Shown here: positions 10,401 to 20,400 of the stretch, piece after piece | Layout of the letters: every line of letters starts with the position of its first letter | Position numbering within the stretch: the stretch's first letter is position 1 | Assembly (NCBI GenBank): GCA_963576475.1 | Contig: OY754969.1 | Coordinates: 27,682,388-27,746,387, forward strand | Reading direction: 5' to 3' | DNA length: 64,000 nt | Origin: Molanna angustata | Lineage: Eukaryota; Arthropoda; Insecta; Trichoptera; Molannidae | Translations under genes and position numbers: made by a program | The notes under the pieces: model-generated | What the model was told of the DNA's origin: nothing | Seen by the model: the letters and a program-made list of their open reading frames with translations, nothing else | Databases searched by the model: none

Positions 10401-11645
10401 GGACATTTTCATTCTTTAAAAAAAATATTAATTATAAATATCGAAAAAATTTATCTTGGTAGTGTAAATTGTAAATTTATATAACTATATGTTTATTATT
10501 TCGAATAGGAACATCCTGGGGTCGATCGCTAGCAGAGGAGCAGAATTTATTTGATTAACTCTGGTTGGTTGGAAGAAATTGCCCAATGGCAATAAGCCCG
10601 CCAGTGTACAATTATATTTTATGTACACTGGCGGGCTAAGAAAATGTATAAATAAATAAATAATTTCATTTTAATTTATTACATACATACATACCATCAC
10701 GCCATATCCCTTACGGGGTAAGCAGAGAGAACCGAGCGCCATACTCCTCTATTTTTGCATACATTCCTAGCTTCCTTTACATCCATGCATCGTCTCATAC
10801 ATGCTCGTCGATTATTCCTCATCATACATGCTCGTCGATTTATTTCTCACACAAATATTACTTCTCTGGGCTGGAAACACAGCAGGCCAAGTCAGTAAAA
10901 TAGTCGAGATCCGACAACGTATCTTCGCTATTCTCGCCTTTGTTTACGCCCGTGACGACAAATCGTAGTCGTCACTAAGCGCTGTCAAGTTCATAAATGC
11001 ACTTATTAGTATTTCTCGCCGTTGGGCTGGCTTGCGGTACATTTTTGAATTATCATTTATAGCAGTTCACAATATTTTCCCCATGATTTGAATAAATATC
11101 ATATTTGTTTACATAAATTTGTTAAATAAATATAATATGGTCATATTTTTAAGCACGAAAGCAAGTTATAATACGATTAAATTAAGTTTCTTTTGTGTTT
11201 ATTGAATGTTTTGAGAGTAATTTTAAAAGTTGTTTTTAATTATATTTCGATCAATTTATCAAGAGTGATGACAGCAGCGTGTTATTTTTTTTACTAAAAA
11301 CTAAGACGAATTTTCTTTTGTTAAGTGTTAAAATACACATGTGATAAAATAGCTTACAAGAATACTTTCTCAAAATCAAAAATTATGTTAGTCGTAATTA
11401 CCATATGGTAATATACTCACCACTTGCGCAGGGTGCAAAAAGGGTTTATTACCTATTATTTGTCATTAATTTTAAGATATAAAGATGTATACTTACCGTC
11501 TTAATTCAGTTAAATCATAGTCTTCGTAGTCCTTCAGTATCTCTTGTCTCAAATCCGCCAACTTTTTTTCTTTCATGCATCCTTTTCCCTTTAATTCCAA
11601 TCGTTCTTCGTTTAGCGTTTCGTCGGTAAAGTAATTTCGGGCCAT
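1229..11645 (-). CDS. TTC29: TTC29-like tetratricopeptide-repeat protein, nine coding exons
   Basis: Coding exons in transcript order are 11645-11497, 10064-9853, 7610-7368, 6462-6395, 6302-6134, 5566-5389, 4646-4454, 3918-3660 and 1473-1229. Apart from the weak exon 7 donor all junctions have GT/AG, and phases agree throughout, giving 572 codons including stop. The order of blocks follows TTC29: a helical N-terminus with the motif CVVNELRESGF (about residues 54-64), then about residues 175-400 with TPR helices, among them AQEIQIDGGQREAEA, EALRASQLAVKRASE and ANAHWRLGELMVRGG. TTC29 is known as an axonemal protein needed for sperm flagellum assembly and intraflagellar transport; the role here is inferred from homology recognised by eye. 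The C-terminal 165 residues are charged and poorly conserved, and the protein is longer than the roughly 475 residues of mammalian TTC29. Introns carry RTE-like LINE fragments and other repeats. Confidence 0.68.
2189..2370 (-). repeat. SINE family B copy, diverged
   Basis: Reads on the minus strand from a degraded tRNA-like head (ggtcccggggaa, tttggtggagacac) into the family body with the landmarks gtctccagaa, ttgggtgcgtgtt and cccgagaag. It lies in the last intron of the TTC29-like gene. An insertion splits the head from the body. Confidence 0.6.
3063..3275 (-). repeat. SINE family C copy
   Basis: A minus-strand copy. The tRNA-like head with a B box (ggttcgatcc-like, at about 3205-3220) lies at the right end. 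The body at left carries ggaagaaattgcc, the inverted form of the landmark attgccgtatggcaat. It contains a perfect 19-bp-arm hairpin (3159-3206) not present in the other copies. Confidence 0.65.
3660..3918 (-). CDS. TTC29: TTC29-like exon 8
   Basis: Acceptor TTTTCTAG and donor GTAAGC bound a frame that begins VNNDTTMEKKISIADI and ends HPSLNFS. It is charged, without clear TPR periodicity, and sits where the poorly conserved TTC29 C-terminus begins. It reads into exon 9 without a stop. Confidence 0.55.
4454..4646 (-). CDS. TTC29: TTC29-like exon 7, TPR
   Basis: The acceptor TTTTTTTCAG is strong. The exon encodes MKKIDESKEFLEQILELA, WLANAHWRLGELMVRGG and QEASELLLNAYGCF, a canonical TPR. The donor is the weakest call in the gene: phase 0 is needed to keep exon 8 open, and either GTTGGT after His (4454) or GTTATG five codons earlier would serve. 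Confidence 0.62.
4805..4916. mobile_element. small inverted-repeat element (family E) with 13-bp flanking duplication
   Basis: The ends are acatcttgaa and ttcaagatgt. The sequence aaagttataccca occurs exactly at 4792-4804 and 4917-4929, as expected of a target-site duplication. Related copies lie at 28125-28236 and 55496-55592, sharing ttggcg, gtgcaa and the gacacaaatt core. No coding capacity. Confidence 0.6.
4930..5226 (-). mobile_element. RTE-like LINE 3' fragment
   Basis: Minus-strand translation gives MKVNTFRWFGHMVSMNEERL and then [14 protein letters not shown], the C-terminus of the 928-codon LINE protein at 48-51 kb. The 3' end reads ggcgtgatggcatgtatgt. 5'-truncated and frame-broken. 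Confidence 0.8.
5389..5566 (-). CDS. TTC29: TTC29-like exon 6, TPR
   Basis: It encodes ANKEEKYAEAITERGQCN, then FKAALDDFNEALAIQ, then GICEALINVALALQK. The spacing of small and aromatic residues is that of a TPR unit. Acceptor TTGTGCAG and donor GTAGGT; phase 1 in, 2 out. Confidence 0.68.
5747..6052 (+). repeat. family D repeat, partial copy
   Basis: Begins acgagtgggttgtgaccaac and shares ctcctcact, ggggtctaagcg and actttagtctat with the fuller copies at 59219-59774 (+) and 17937-18502 (-). The right end is missing. Confidence 0.6.
6134..6302 (-). CDS. TTC29: TTC29-like exon 5, TPR
   Basis: It encodes DKWKFKEGHGDSEQ, a Cys/Leu-rich helix and QEALRASQLAVKRASE, typical paired TPR helices. Acceptor TTTTAAAG and donor GTAAGT agree with phase 0 in and 1 out. 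Confidence 0.66.
6395..6462 (-). CDS. TTC29: TTC29-like exon 4 (68 bp)
   Basis: A short exon encoding PEQDPQTAATHLIQARRMSL between acceptor CATAAAG and donor GTAAAT. It supplies the second helix of a TPR and keeps the frame between exons 3 and 5. Confidence 0.6.
7368..7610 (-). CDS. TTC29: TTC29-like exon 3, first TPR block
   Basis: A pyrimidine-rich acceptor (TTTTTTTCCAG) and a GTAAGT donor bound the exon. It encodes GWLWLVRRLLLVSFGLAQ followed by EIQIDGGQREAEARF, the clearest match to the family (helix, then an IDxGxxEAEA block). Phases are 1 in and 1 out. Confidence 0.7.
8243..9047 (-). mobile_element. 5'-truncated RTE-like LINE copy
   Basis: A minus-strand ORF of 242 codons (9037-8309) matches the C-terminal third of the LINE ORF at 48-51 kb (motifs [54 protein letters not shown]). 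The 3' tail is (CATA)n on the plus strand. The octamer tatatcgt on both sides (8235-8242 and 9048-9055) is a candidate target-site duplication. It sits in an intron of the TTC29-like gene. Confidence 0.82.
9204..9401 (-). other. unassigned exon-like open frame
   Basis: Minus-strand frame from an acceptor-like TAATATCAG (about 9402) through SLKLFLKSFRDLSMVGKLSE, then NQAFAMAGPNNHGTSSH and LLNKPNIFLPFKDF to a TAG. It lies in the intron between TTC29-like exons 2 and 3, which already join in phase without it. It may be an alternative last exon, an exon of a retrotransposed gene, or chance. The family was not recognised. Confidence 0.3.
9853..10064 (-). CDS. TTC29: TTC29-like exon 2
   Basis: Acceptor TTTTAG and donor GTAAGG bound the exon (phase 2 in, 1 out). 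It encodes FRQPHYVCVVNELRESGF and then an acidic helix ending ILEKAENAKNQ. The block corresponds to the conserved cysteine and Leu-Arg-x-Gly segment before the TPRs in TTC29. Confidence 0.7.
10251..10418 (+). repeat. SINE family A copy (tRNA-Ser-like head)
   Basis: The head has an A box (tggcagagcgg), a TGA anticodon loop (cttgaaa) and a B box (gagttcgaatcc), closing with ccacgacc. It is followed by a body containing cctatagcacaagcattt and tacaaggacat. A second copy is at 41215-41382. The fused body argues for a SINE and against a functional tRNA gene. Confidence 0.8.
10515..10640 (+). repeat. SINE family C partial copy with terminal hairpin
   Basis: Contains gcagaggagcagaatttatt, ggttggaagaaattgcc and aagcccgccagtgtac, shared with 52048-52135 and (inverted) 63085-63135. 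It ends in an inverted repeat agcccgccagtgtaca / tgtacactggcgggct. Confidence 0.55.
10681..10850 (-). mobile_element. RTE-like LINE 3' end fragment
   Basis: The minus strand ends with ttaccccgtaagggatatggc followed by gtatgtatgtatgt, as in the LINE at 48-51 kb, and encodes the NNRRACMRRCMDV-type tail. A segment of about 26 bp (catgctcgtcgatt) is duplicated in tandem. Confidence 0.75.
11497..11645 (-). CDS. TTC29: TTC29-like exon 1 (start codon)
   Basis: The frame opens with MARNYFTDETLNEERLELKG and ends DLTELRR at a GTAAGT donor (phase 2). The stretch is rich in Lys and Glu and predicted helical. The ATG at 11645 is the first in frame; no earlier in-frame exon was seen. The exon is too short to stand out as an ORF and was recognised by splice phase and continuity with the next exon. 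Confidence 0.65.
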
Positions 11646-11734
11646 GTTTTGTTTTCAATTAAAATTTATAACAAGTACATTGGGTCCTATTAAGGCTATT
11701 GTCAAATAAATATTTTTATTAAGATTTGTTGGCA

Positions 11735-11788
11735 TAACGATATTTAATAATGACATTTATTTAACGATATTTAATAATGACATTTATT
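11735..11788. repeat. tandem duplication, 27-bp unit, two copies
   Basis: The unit taacgatatttaataatgac plus catttatt occurs at 11735 and 11762 without visible change, 90 bases upstream of the TTC29-like start codon. Confidence 0.85.
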
Positions 11789-12694
11789 AAATTCTATATT
11801 TTAAATTTTCTTAAAAATTAACTGATAGGTAACGAAAAATGTAAAAAACAAATATATTCCTACTTAAATAAAAAGGAAAGTTTCAATATTTGACTAAATA
11901 TATTTACCGAGCGGATCTGATAAAAATCGTTGTAGAATTGAAACAGTTGATTTCCATTAATGAATCGTAGACAAAAAATGAGAATTGAGGAACCCTCAGA
12001 ATTCTGAGTTTATTTTCCCCTAATAATTCGTAATTTCCCTCATCTACTCAGAATTCTGAGTTTATCCAGATATAAAATATGTGTTTTTTTACTTCACCTG
12101 ACCTAGCCTAGCCATGACCTGGCCTATATGCGGTTTGAAATTATATCGATTTGTTAAGAGAAATAAATCGTCTTGAACAAATCGACAGTTGGATAACATA
12201 TGCGCCGCGAAGCCGATATGATGATGCTTTTTGACCTCAAAGTTAAACAAACCGTGCAAAATATAGACCGTATAAACCATGAATAAGGTCAAAGAAAGAA
12301 ATATATAAATTCTCTTGAACAAATTGATAGTTGGATCAACATGTTTTCTGTGATAAAGCCGCATATATTCAGTTTCTATTATTAGAAGCTTTATGAATTT
12401 CTAACGACATCTTTTTTACTCTCGGTTTCTCATAGTAAAAAAAGACTTCAGAAATAACAAGCAAAAAAGGTTTTAAAAATAATTGTAATTAAATATGAAT
12501 AAAAGAATTTTCTCCGTTGCTCGAGAGTTTTAAAACCACAAGAATTTGCATTTAAAACAAAAGTTGTACAAAGAAACAAATAAAAAAACAAAGCTATCAA
12601 ATTGTCTGTTTATTTTTTAACCAAAATTACATTTACGTTGATATGTTATAAAAAATATAAAAATACTTGGTAATTGTTCTATTGTGTTTATTTG

Positions 12695-12735
12695 ATTATT
12701 GACGCGTTTCGTGCAAAGCACATCGTCAGAATAAT
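12695..12735 (-). ncRNA. hammerhead ribozyme-like motif, mirrored copy
   Basis: Reverse-complement copy of the motif at 13605-13645, in the left arm of the inverted repeat. Sequence and structure are the same, read on the minus strand. Confidence 0.55.
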
Positions 12736-13604
12736 GCTCTACAAGACTGAGACTAGTGGTTATATACAAAATTTACATGGCAGGTGTATAAAAATGTTGG
12801 TTTTTGAACGGTTGAAAAGAAGTTATATAATGCAAATGAATCTATACAAATCTACGTTTTAATACAATGAATGTAGTTGGGTCACTGGTTGTAGTCCCCT
12901 GTGTCCATTAGGCCTGTAACAAAAGGAAACGACAGCAGTAAAATTCGAAAGGTAAATAATATTGTATTTATTGGTTTATTGTTATCTTTTAAGTGTGGTT
13001 AAAACCAATGTATTTCATAGATATTTGGTAGTTATAATTACAAACAGTTTAATTTTAATCTTAATGTATTTAACAACAAAGGAAGGTATATGTCTGTCTA
13101 ACCTATCGGTTTCAATAATGGTGAATATATATGATCAATTTGTTTATTGATGAGTAATTTTTGTGGATCCTTTTTTACTCTGTTACTCATCAATAAACAA
13201 ATTGATCATATATATTCACCATTATTGAAACCGATAGGTTAGACAGACATATACCTTCCTTTGTTGTTAAATACATTAAGATTAAAATTAAACTGTTTGT
13301 AATTATAACTACCAAATATCTATGAAATACATTGGTTTTAACCACACTTAAAAGATAACAATAAACCAATAAATACAATATTATTTACCTTTCGAATTTT
13401 ACTGCTGTCGTTTCCTTTTGTTACAGGCCTAATGGACACAGGGGACTACAACCAGTGACCCAACTACATTCATTGTATTAAAACGTAGATTTGTATAGAT
13501 TCATTTGCATTATATAACTTCTTTTCAACCGTTCAAAAACCAACATTTTTATACACCTGCCATGTAAATTTTGTATATAACCACTAGTCTCAGTCTTGTA
13601 GAGC

Positions 13605-13645
13605 ATTATTCTGACGATGTGCTTTGCACGAAACGCGTCAATAAT
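13605..13645 (+). ncRNA. hammerhead ribozyme-like motif
   Basis: In order: helix I strand attatt (13605-13610), CTGACGA (13611-13617), one extra T, helix II gtgc-ttt-gcac, GAAA, self-complementary helix III acgcgt, the cleavage triplet GTC, and helix I partner aataat (13640-13645). All conserved core bases are present. The extra base between CTGACGA and helix II departs from the canonical fold. Activity is unproven. Confidence 0.55.
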
Positions 13646-13709
13646 CAAATAAACACAATAGAACAATTACCAAGTATTTTTATATTTTTTATAACATATC
13701 AACGTACAA

Positions 13710-13814
13710 TGGAGTTCTATCAAGAATTGTCGATCGACAAACTAAACTTAGCAAAATTACATTGTTCACCAATATTCAAAATATTTTTATATCAGGAGTA
13801 TATAAACAGGTAAT
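13710..13814 (+). pseudogene. short open frame after the palindrome, possible retroelement ORF start
   Basis: ATG at 13710 gives MEFYQELSIDKLNLAK, then about 20 more residues to TAA. The same sequence context (cacaaactaaact) follows the decayed hammerhead-like copy at about 21500-21650, so the link between motif and frame is not unique to this site. No domain was recognised. Confidence 0.25.
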
Positions 13815-14130
13815 AAGGTTATTATTACATAAGAGTAATAATATAAAGTAAATCACCTATTGTAAGATATAGATTACGTGCTAGATAATACAATAACAAT
13901 ATTATATAAAAGAATATTTATATTCATGATTAAACAAAAAAAAACTTAATAATTACTCATCACAAGTGTACATAGAAATGTAAAAATACGATTAAAATAA
14001 TTACAATTAAAACAAATAAAAAAACTTAGGCACCTATACCTACAATAATTTTAAATACGCGACCCATTTATAAATAATAAACAGTACAAAATTTACATAT
14101 TTATACAAACCAAAATAATAAAAATTCATT

Positions 14131-14136
14131 TTTATT
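14131..14136 (-). terminator. possible polyadenylation signal of CYP4G
   Basis: First AATAAA on the minus strand after the CYP4G stop codon, about 180 bases downstream. Chance occurrence is possible in this AT-rich DNA. Confidence 0.35.
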
Positions 14137-14317
14137 TCAAATATATTAAAAACCCAACATATATTGTTAAATAATATCACTATAAAAAAACATAATAAAA
14201 GATATCACTATAATATAATTTGTCACGGAGTTAAAAAAATTTATGTTTTTTTTTTATCCTATATGATACTTAACTGTCTTCGTAGAAAATGAAGATATAG
14301 TTTAAAATATATATTCA

Positions 14318-14490
14318 TTACGCCACAACCCTTTTGCGAGGAGCAAGGCGAACCTTGAATCCCTCCTCTCTCTTCAGAATGATGTCAGCTTGAAGTTTGA
14401 AGTCAGCTTCAGTGAGATCGGAATAGACACGGAAGTTCCTCAGAATTGTTGAGAGGATAATCTTCAGTTTCAGCATAGCGTATTTACGAC
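14318..14490 (-). CDS. CYP4G: CYP4G exon 8 (C-terminus, stop)
   Basis: Acceptor TTTTGTACAG. Encodes [39 protein letters not shown] and the terminus [12 protein letters not shown], then TAA at 14318-14320. Confidence 0.95.
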
Positions 14491-17400
14491 CTGTACAAAA
14501 AAATGAGATAAACGATTATTCATATCATATGAACTAAAGTATGAAGCTTGTAAAGATTTCAGGGACTTGTAAGAGCAAAACTTCGGCACAAACTATTGAT
14601 TGACACACCTAATAAATAGAACTAGATTATTTGACCCATTTACATCCTTAGAGGAAGACCAAATAACACATGGATAAATAATTGCTCCAAAATCCAACAG
14701 AGTATACAACCTGAGGATGAGAAGACCCGACCCCAATAGCCAATGAAGGTAATAAGTTGAGACAGTGCAAGCAAGAAAAGAAGAAGACAATCGGTATTCA
14801 GAGACAAATATGAGGGTTGAGGAGGCCTCAGGCCTCAATTTTTCTCTTTATTTATCTCTGAATATGGGTGTTAGACTACCTACTTGAATATTTTTTTTAA
14901 TATACCCAATATACCGCAAAACTTCGTCTTAATCTGCACAAAAAAGAAAAAAAAACAAATAATTCTTAAACGATTTTCCTTCTACGTCTTTCAATAATAT
15001 CCTTCATTTTCTCATTGTTGTAATCAGTGTACATATATTGATTTTGTAATTGAAGTATTTACTTACCGACGCAACTCCTTGGTCCAGCTGAGAAAGGGAT
15101 GAAGGAATAATAATGCCTGTTGGCACACTTCTCAGGTAGGAAGTTATCTGGATTGAATGTGTCAGGGTTCGGGTAAATATTTGGAAGACGATGGATCTTG
15201 TATGTGCCAATTACTATTGTTGCTCCAGAAGGAAGAACATGACCAGACTCTGTAAAAAACAGTTAATTGATTTGAAAAAACACTAATTCTGGATTAAAAA
15301 AAAGAAATATGACCCGAGCCTAAAAAACATATAGTTAACAGTACGTATACAAAAGAAGACAAAACAAGGCAAGATTTTTAAAACCTTGGATAAACATTGG
15401 AATATTAAACTGTCACAAAAAACGCGATAAGCTTCATTATACGTGTAGAAAAGAATTAAATAACTTGGAACTCAATTCCTATATATTACAAGAGATATAA
15501 ATAAATAAATATAGAAATTGATGTACATAAATCATTCGATCAACAAAAAAAATCGAACAAAAATACTTTATATTTAAAAATACTATAGATAAGGGAACTC
15601 AATAAGAAGGCATAATTGGTGAACGTTGCGCAAGCGCATAAAGTGATCACGTAAACCAGCCGATGACAGGTCGTAAGCCCTGTAGGTGCCTCGAGTTCCT
15701 GGTTCTTCTACAATTTCCCAACTTTGTCTCTATTGAGATGTAAAAAAAAAAAAATAATAAAAAAAAAGTTTATCAATAAAAGATATATATTTAATATTCT
15801 TAAGGGGAATTCACGCTGAATTTTAAATTGTGTGACGAGAATTCACTAAATAAATGTTGAAAATGCTTACGGTGTATATTTTAGAAACACAAAAAAAATA
15901 ACATAAAATCAACACAAGGTTTAACATTGTCTGAGAGTGTTTAGGTTTATATCTCCTCTTAAACTACCACAACATTCATTCAGTATTTGACATAATCCTG
16001 TGTGTTAATCAAGGCAATTAGTAAACAAATTAGAATCTTTCATTTACCTTGGAAAATGGATGGAATTAGTATGTAATTTACAGTATAATTAAAAACTTTT
16101 ATTGAATTTTTGCCAAAGCGCTTTTGGTTTATACCTAACAAATAATAAATATTTTTCATATACGTAAAAAAAGGTTCAGAATGACTGTCTGGCTGAGTGG
16201 ATAGGCAGGAATTACGTATTTTAAATTCGTATGAATTAGACCAAGACCCAGCGAATACCAAATTAACAAAAAAATAACAATTTTATAATTTAATTTTTAT
16301 CTCAGAAAGCCACCACTACTCAGGGTTCATAATATTATTCAATCGTTGTTTCCTGCTGTGGTATGCTTTTACAGAAAAAATAGCCTTTATGACGTAAGTC
16401 TAGCCTATACAACATGACGTGAGTCTGGCAGTCGCTTAATTTTAATCTAAATGTACATTGTGGAAACAGAGTATTTTGCAGTGAAAATCAAGTGTTGAGT
16501 ACCCACCTCTTTTATTGGTACCTACATATTATGTATGCAAATTATTATCTATATAATATTAAAATATACGAACCTATTTGTTATTACGATTTTTTTACAC
16601 ATTACACCTATTAAGTTTTATTTTATTATCTTCTCGGGCAACTAACAGGTACTATGTCAAATATTAATTTAACACGCACCCAATAACAAGTTGCCACATT
16701 CTGGAGACTTCTAATTATATTCGTCTCACAGATCCAGACTGAAAACACGATTAAAAACCGTGTCTCTGCCGATAATCGAATTATTAAACCGGTATTTATA
16801 TTTATTTAGAATAATTACACTCGCGTGAGTGAGTTTCACTATAAAATTGATTTAAAATATTCAAGTCCAAAATATATTGTTAAATTAACTATGGAATTGA
16901 AAAGTGAATAAATATTATGAATTATTCCATTAGTTTTGTCATCAACAGCTAATTTTAAAAAGTGATCTCAAAACATACTTAGTTTCAGATCTTCCTTAAT
17001 CTGTCTGGCGATGATTGGCACTGGAGGATACATTCTCAAGGTCTCCATTAGACATCTCTCAAGATACTTCATTTCCAAAGTATCCTGGAAAGTAGCTGGT
17101 CTGTCGGAATCGCCGAAGATTTGGTCTAACTCTTCTATGACCTTATCTTGGATATTCTGGTGAATACCCATGAGAGACAGGAAAAAGCTGCTTCCGGCTG
17201 CTGTTGTATCATGACCCTGAAATTCCAACGTTTTCAAATGTTTGCATAATCTATAAATGGGAAAGTGAAGGATAAAGATGTAAGAAGTATAAATAATAGA
17301 AGAGCGAGTATTAGACGATGCATGGAAGTGAATGAAGGAAAAATTAGTCTGGCGTTCGGTTCTCTCTGTCAACCCAAATAGGACAATGGCATGATAGTAT

Positions 17401-20400
17401 AATATGCAAAATACAGTATTATGAAAAGGTAACTTATTTAAATTTCTTTATATAATAATATAATTCAAATTTCATTTCTTACCTCGAACATAATTGTGTC
17501 AACTTGTTCTTTGATTTCTGTATCGGTGATAACAACTCCATTCTGTGAGCTCTCCAGTAACAGATCCAAGAAGGCCAATCTTTTCTTTTCTCCAATATCT
17601 TCATCAACGTCGAGATCGTCCTTCAGTCCGACTGATTGTCCATATGACAGACCTTCGATGACAGTCTTATCCTTAACCTGGTTGGCTCTTTCTCTGGCAG
17701 CTTCCTCAGCCTCTTCTTTCTTTTGGTTCTCTGCAAGGATGCTGGCTGACGAGGGGGTAAGACCTTTGGCGAAATCTTCCTTCTTCCTCTTGATAACCTA
17801 TGTACGAAAACAAAATGTGTTGTAATATTTCATTTATTTTATAACAGTTCATAGGTACCAACATGGTCATTATTTTTTTGTCAATAAGAAATAACTATAG
17901 ATTTTTTTTATATACATAATGCGTGAACAACCCTTTTTTACTCTTCAATAACCCAAGGGAATATAGTGGGGAGTTATATTCAGTTTCGCAATATTCAATG
18001 TTATTTTTTATTGCAGATTATCAATTTGATTATTATTTTTTTTGTTATGCTGAGATTGTATTCTGAAAGTTACTATGTGCAATATGCTATGTACTATATA
18101 CTGTGTGCTATGTACGGCGTGTTTATTTTACTTTATTGATTATAGACTAAAGTTCTCATACGATTCTTTTCAAATTTTGCAAATTTGTACATCTAATACT
18201 CGTTTAGACCCCATTAGGTTTTGAAGGATATCTGATTTTTGCTTCTTAATTTTTTAACTGGTAAATATTTCTAAGTGTCCTGTTTCTAAGCTCAGGCTAC
18301 TTAAAATATGAAGTTATTATTTTCAAATTGGTAAAAAGGCACCTCACTTTCATAAAATGGCTTTGAAAAATTATCAAGCTTTATAACAAAATATTTTATT
18401 CAAAAATAATTTTATTTGCTGAATATTTTCCATACAAAATTTCAGTACTCTGTAGAGTGACTTGTTAGTGAGAAGTTTAGTGTTGGCCACAACCCACTCG
18501 TTTATTCATAATAAACACAAACACATAATGTGTATTTTCCTTTTTTCCGAGTTGTTATTTATACTTTCGCTTAATAAAGTACAAAGTTCTAATTTATCAG
18601 TTAAATTAGCGAAATAGGATTAATTTATAATATTGTTATGTTTTATGTACAGTAAAGATTCCAACACAATATTTTTTCCAAATCGGTAATAATAATAAAT
18701 TTACTTTAAGTCTTTTTAATGTAGCTTAAAGGGTGTTTCTATTAATATTCATTAAGAAAGGTGAAACTTAAAAGGAAATATTTTAAAAAGCAATTTGCAG
18801 CTATTATAAGTTTCAAGACAACCACTGATGTTTAAACCTATGTAGAGCTTTTAAAAATATCGCTGGCATACGAATGAGATGATATTAGATTTCGTAATCA
18901 AAAATAATATGCTCGTTATTAAATTTTCTTAATTCAGATATTAAATTTAATTACTAACCGGTGAATTAACTGCCAATCTGCAATTGATTCCACTAATAAG
19001 CAAAAAAGCGAGAATTTGACGAATATGTAATTGAAAAACTAAACTATCATATTTTATTTAACAGTGTTTTCGTCTCGAAGAAAAAAAATTGTATTGTTAT
19101 ATTAATAAGAAATCACCGTAAGCATAGAAATGAACATCTACTTACTACAACTACAAAGCCATAGAGAATAGTATTATTTACATGTATACATACCTACTAT
19201 CACGCCATGTCTCTAACGGGGCAGAGAGAATCGAACGGCACATTTTTCTATCCTGACTATCACCTATCGCAACTATCGCCTCATCTATATTCATACATGG
19301 TCTCATACATGTTCGTCTGTTGTTCAAGCTTCTTACATTTCTCTCTTTCAGAATATCGTTCACATGGTCGAGCAATTCTTTTCTTGGACGGCCCCGACCT
19401 CTCATTCCATTCCTGTCCGCATTGTATATTTTCTTCGTCAGACGTTCCTCATTCATTCTCCCCATGTGACCAAACCATCTCAACGTGTTCACTTTCATTC
19501 TATTGATTATATTTGTTTTTATTTTATACTCCTTCCTAATGTCCTCATTTTTTACCCCGTTGTACATCATCTTGTTAAATATTCTTCACAGCGATCTCAT
19601 TTCAACTGCATTCAACTGATAAGATGATTTTTTTTAAACGTGACACGTGACTGTAATGTGTGTCACGTGACTGTAATGGATAAGATGATTTACTTATTAC
19701 AGAGATGTAATTTATAATAGTCACATATATTGTAAAAGCAATCTATAGATTTGAGATTCCTTTTTTTTTTATTTATTTTTTAACATGACGAACGTTTAGC
19801 CATTAAGACTGTGGCGGCACAGCGCCTAGCGACTGCCCTGTCAAATGGATGCATTCTCCTCCTAGCGTCCAATCAGCGATCATCGATATTTCTTAAATTT
19901 GACGCAATGGAGGTATTTAAATGAACTCACAAGCGACGCCCTTCAATGCAAATCTTTCCTCTTTCTTAGAAATTTCGTATGTTGAATATTTAGTGAATTT
20001 TTATTGTACTTATGTTTGAAAAGTTAATATGTCAAAAATATATTAATTAATATCGTGAGTATTTTATTTATTTCTCAATACTCTAAAATTTAACGAACCT
20101 GCCCCACTAGAAAACGTGTCATATAGCTCAAGAAAAGAAACAAGAAAAGATAAACAGTCACGTGTCACGTGACTGACAACTGTCTCTTCCGTACATTGAG
20201 TTATCGTTTCACGTTTCTTTTCTTGAGCTAAATGACACTTTGTCTAGGGGGGCTGGTAACTTTCATTTAAAGTATCTGAATGTAAATTATTTCAATAATT
20301 GGATAAATTTAGTAAATATTTTATCCAATTATTATAATAGTGCCAATATAATATGAAGATTCAATTAGAAGAATCGGCATATATTGGATTCAAAACCCGA

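Larger units (their letters stand above)
12634..13706. mobile_element. perfect 524-bp inverted repeat with hammerhead-like motifs
   Basis: Left arm 12634-13157, spacer 13158-13182, right arm 13183-13706. The arms are base-for-base complementary wherever compared, including both encoded 62-codon frames on each side. Each arm carries a hammerhead-ribozyme-like motif (plus strand 13605-13645; mirrored in the left arm). After the right arm an ATG frame begins MEFYQELSIDKLNLAK, and a decayed relative at 21346-21670 also continues past this point, so the unit is probably part of a Penelope-like or other retroelement end. It lies between the two genes. Confidence 0.8.

Noticed and set aside
12089..12364. 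91-codon minus-strand frame between the two genes
   Set aside because: Contains two related internal segments (cttgaacaaatcgacagttgga and its variant), so it is more likely repeat-derived. No domain or promoter was seen.
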